Source of the DNA: Bradyrhizobium xenonodulans
GTDB taxonomy: Bacteria; Pseudomonadota; Alphaproteobacteria; Rhizobiales; Xanthobacteraceae
Length of the DNA: 64,000 bases
Direction: 5' to 3'
Assembly (NCBI RefSeq): GCF_027594865.1
Contig: NZ_CP089391.1
Coordinates: 6,664,501 to 6,728,500 of the forward strand
The position numbers and the translations under genes are program-made. The notes beneath the pieces were generated by a model, which saw nothing but the letters and a program-made list of their open reading frames with translations, did no database searches and was not told the origin of the DNA. Numbering within the stretch: position 1 is the first letter of the stretch; each line of letters begins with the position of its first letter. Positions 63,395 through 64,000 of the stretch are shown in pieces.

Positions 63395-64000
63395 TGCGGC
63401 GCCGCGTTCAGCGTGGGCTGCGCGACCGCGTTGGCACCTAAGCCCCATTTATCGAGAACCGCCTTGTAGGCGCCGTCGGCGATCATCGCGGTGAGCTTTT
63501 CCGTCACGACCTCACGCAAGGCCGCATCCTCCTTGCGGAACATGATGCCTTGGAAACCCTTGGCGAAGGGCTCGCCGACGACGCGGTATTTGCCGGGCTC
63601 CTGCGTCTGCGCATAAGGCAGCGTCTCACTGCCCTGCACGGCGGCGTCGATGCGGCCCTGCTTGAGCTGGTTGCGGACGTCGATCGAGTTCTCGCCCGGG
63701 ACGTACTGGATGGCGGGCTTGCCGGCCGGCTCGCAATTCTGCTTGCTCCACTTCTCGATCTCGACCGGGAAGCTGGTGCTGCGTGTGGTGCCGACCTTCT
63801 TGCCGCAAAGATCAATGGCGTCCTTGGCGGCGCTGTCCGCCATCACAAAGAACTGCGGGCCGGTGCCGAGATAGTCGACGAAATCGGCGGTTTCGCGCCG
63901 CGAGGCACGGTCGGAGATGCCGGAGATGATGAAATCGGCGCGTTTGGTCTGGAGCGACGGGATCAGCTCGGCGAACGGCGTCTCACTCCAGACGATTTTG
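63391..64000 (-). CDS. Polar amino-acid ABC substrate-binding protein, N-terminus beyond window
   Basis: Partial: the reading frame runs past the right edge (the first visible codons read KIVWSETPFAELIPSLQTKR), so the Met at 63846 is internal. Binding-protein segments: ADFIISGISDRASRRETADF, CGKKVGTTRSTSFPVEIEKW, RIDAAVQGSETLPYAQ. Closely similar in layout to the protein at 60946-61761, pointing to duplication of the receptor within the operon. Confidence 0.92.
   Translation of the reverse strand, partial: KIVWSETPFAELIPSLQTKRADFIISGISDRASRRETADFVDYLGTGPQFFVMADSAAKDAIDLCGKKVGTTRSTSFPVEIEKWSKQNCEPAGKPAIQYVPGENSIDVRNQLKQGRIDAAVQGSETLPYAQTQEPGKYRVVGEPFAKGFQGIMFRKEDAALREVVTEKLTAMIADGAYKAVLDKWGLGANAVAQPTLNAAPQ

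Overview
The window reads as chromosomal DNA of a Bradyrhizobium-type alphaproteobacterium (Nitrobacteraceae). The GC content is high. The tol-pal proteins, DUF2852 and DUF2846 proteins, DGPF/ECF42 pairs, many solute transporters and intergenic palindromic repeats all fit that group. I see no tRNA, rRNA, CRISPR array, phage or insertion sequence. Coding density is high, and almost every long antisense reading frame is a GC-driven shadow of a real gene.

Region 1 (1-9.5 kb) is the Tol-Pal envelope system on the minus strand: tolQ, tolR, tolA, tolB, pal and cpoB. It is interrupted between tolB and pal by a GGDEF/EAL cyclic-di-GMP protein and a FeeM-like N-acyl amino acid synthase. Region 2 (9.5-28.2 kb) is mixed housekeeping and regulation: gamma-glutamyltranspeptidase, serine acetyltransferase, a TetR regulator that appears to share an operator with a DUF2852 gene, DGPF/YciI proteins, two chemoreceptors (one with three tandem PAS copies), small lipoproteins, an ECF42 sigma factor with its DGPF partner, a glyoxylate/hydroxypyruvate reductase, and a TetR-glutathione transferase pair whose control region carries a perfect 16-bp inverted repeat.

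Region 3 (28.2-31.2 kb) is a PQQ alcohol dehydrogenase module (dehydrogenase, c-type cytochrome, MoxJ/XoxJ-like binding protein). The enzyme has a lanthanide-type Asp-x-Asp but lacks the usual vicinal cysteines. Region 4 (31.5-38.3 kb) is a hyuA-hyuB-dctP-dctQ-dctM operon joining an ATP-dependent hydantoinase/oxoprolinase to a TRAP importer. Region 5 (38.4-46.8 kb) holds a sirtuin, a LuxR-type regulator, an NCS2 nucleobase permease with an SDR enzyme, dctA and an ABC-F ATPase.

Region 6 (46.9-64 kb) is the most distinctive part: two long minus-strand operons with a LysR gene between them. The first couples a polyamine/opine-type ABC importer to an opine-oxidase-like set (2Fe-2S subunit, HcnB-like subunit, two different DAO-type flavoproteins) and ends in RidA. 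The second couples a polar amino-acid ABC importer, with a binding protein on each side of the permease/ATPase pair, to a PuuE/cyclic-imidase-type hydrolase, a hydantoin-type racemase, a DppA-type binding protein and an amidohydrolase. Together with region 4 this suggests a segment devoted to scavenging cyclic amides and secondary amines such as opines. The substrates cannot be read from sequence.
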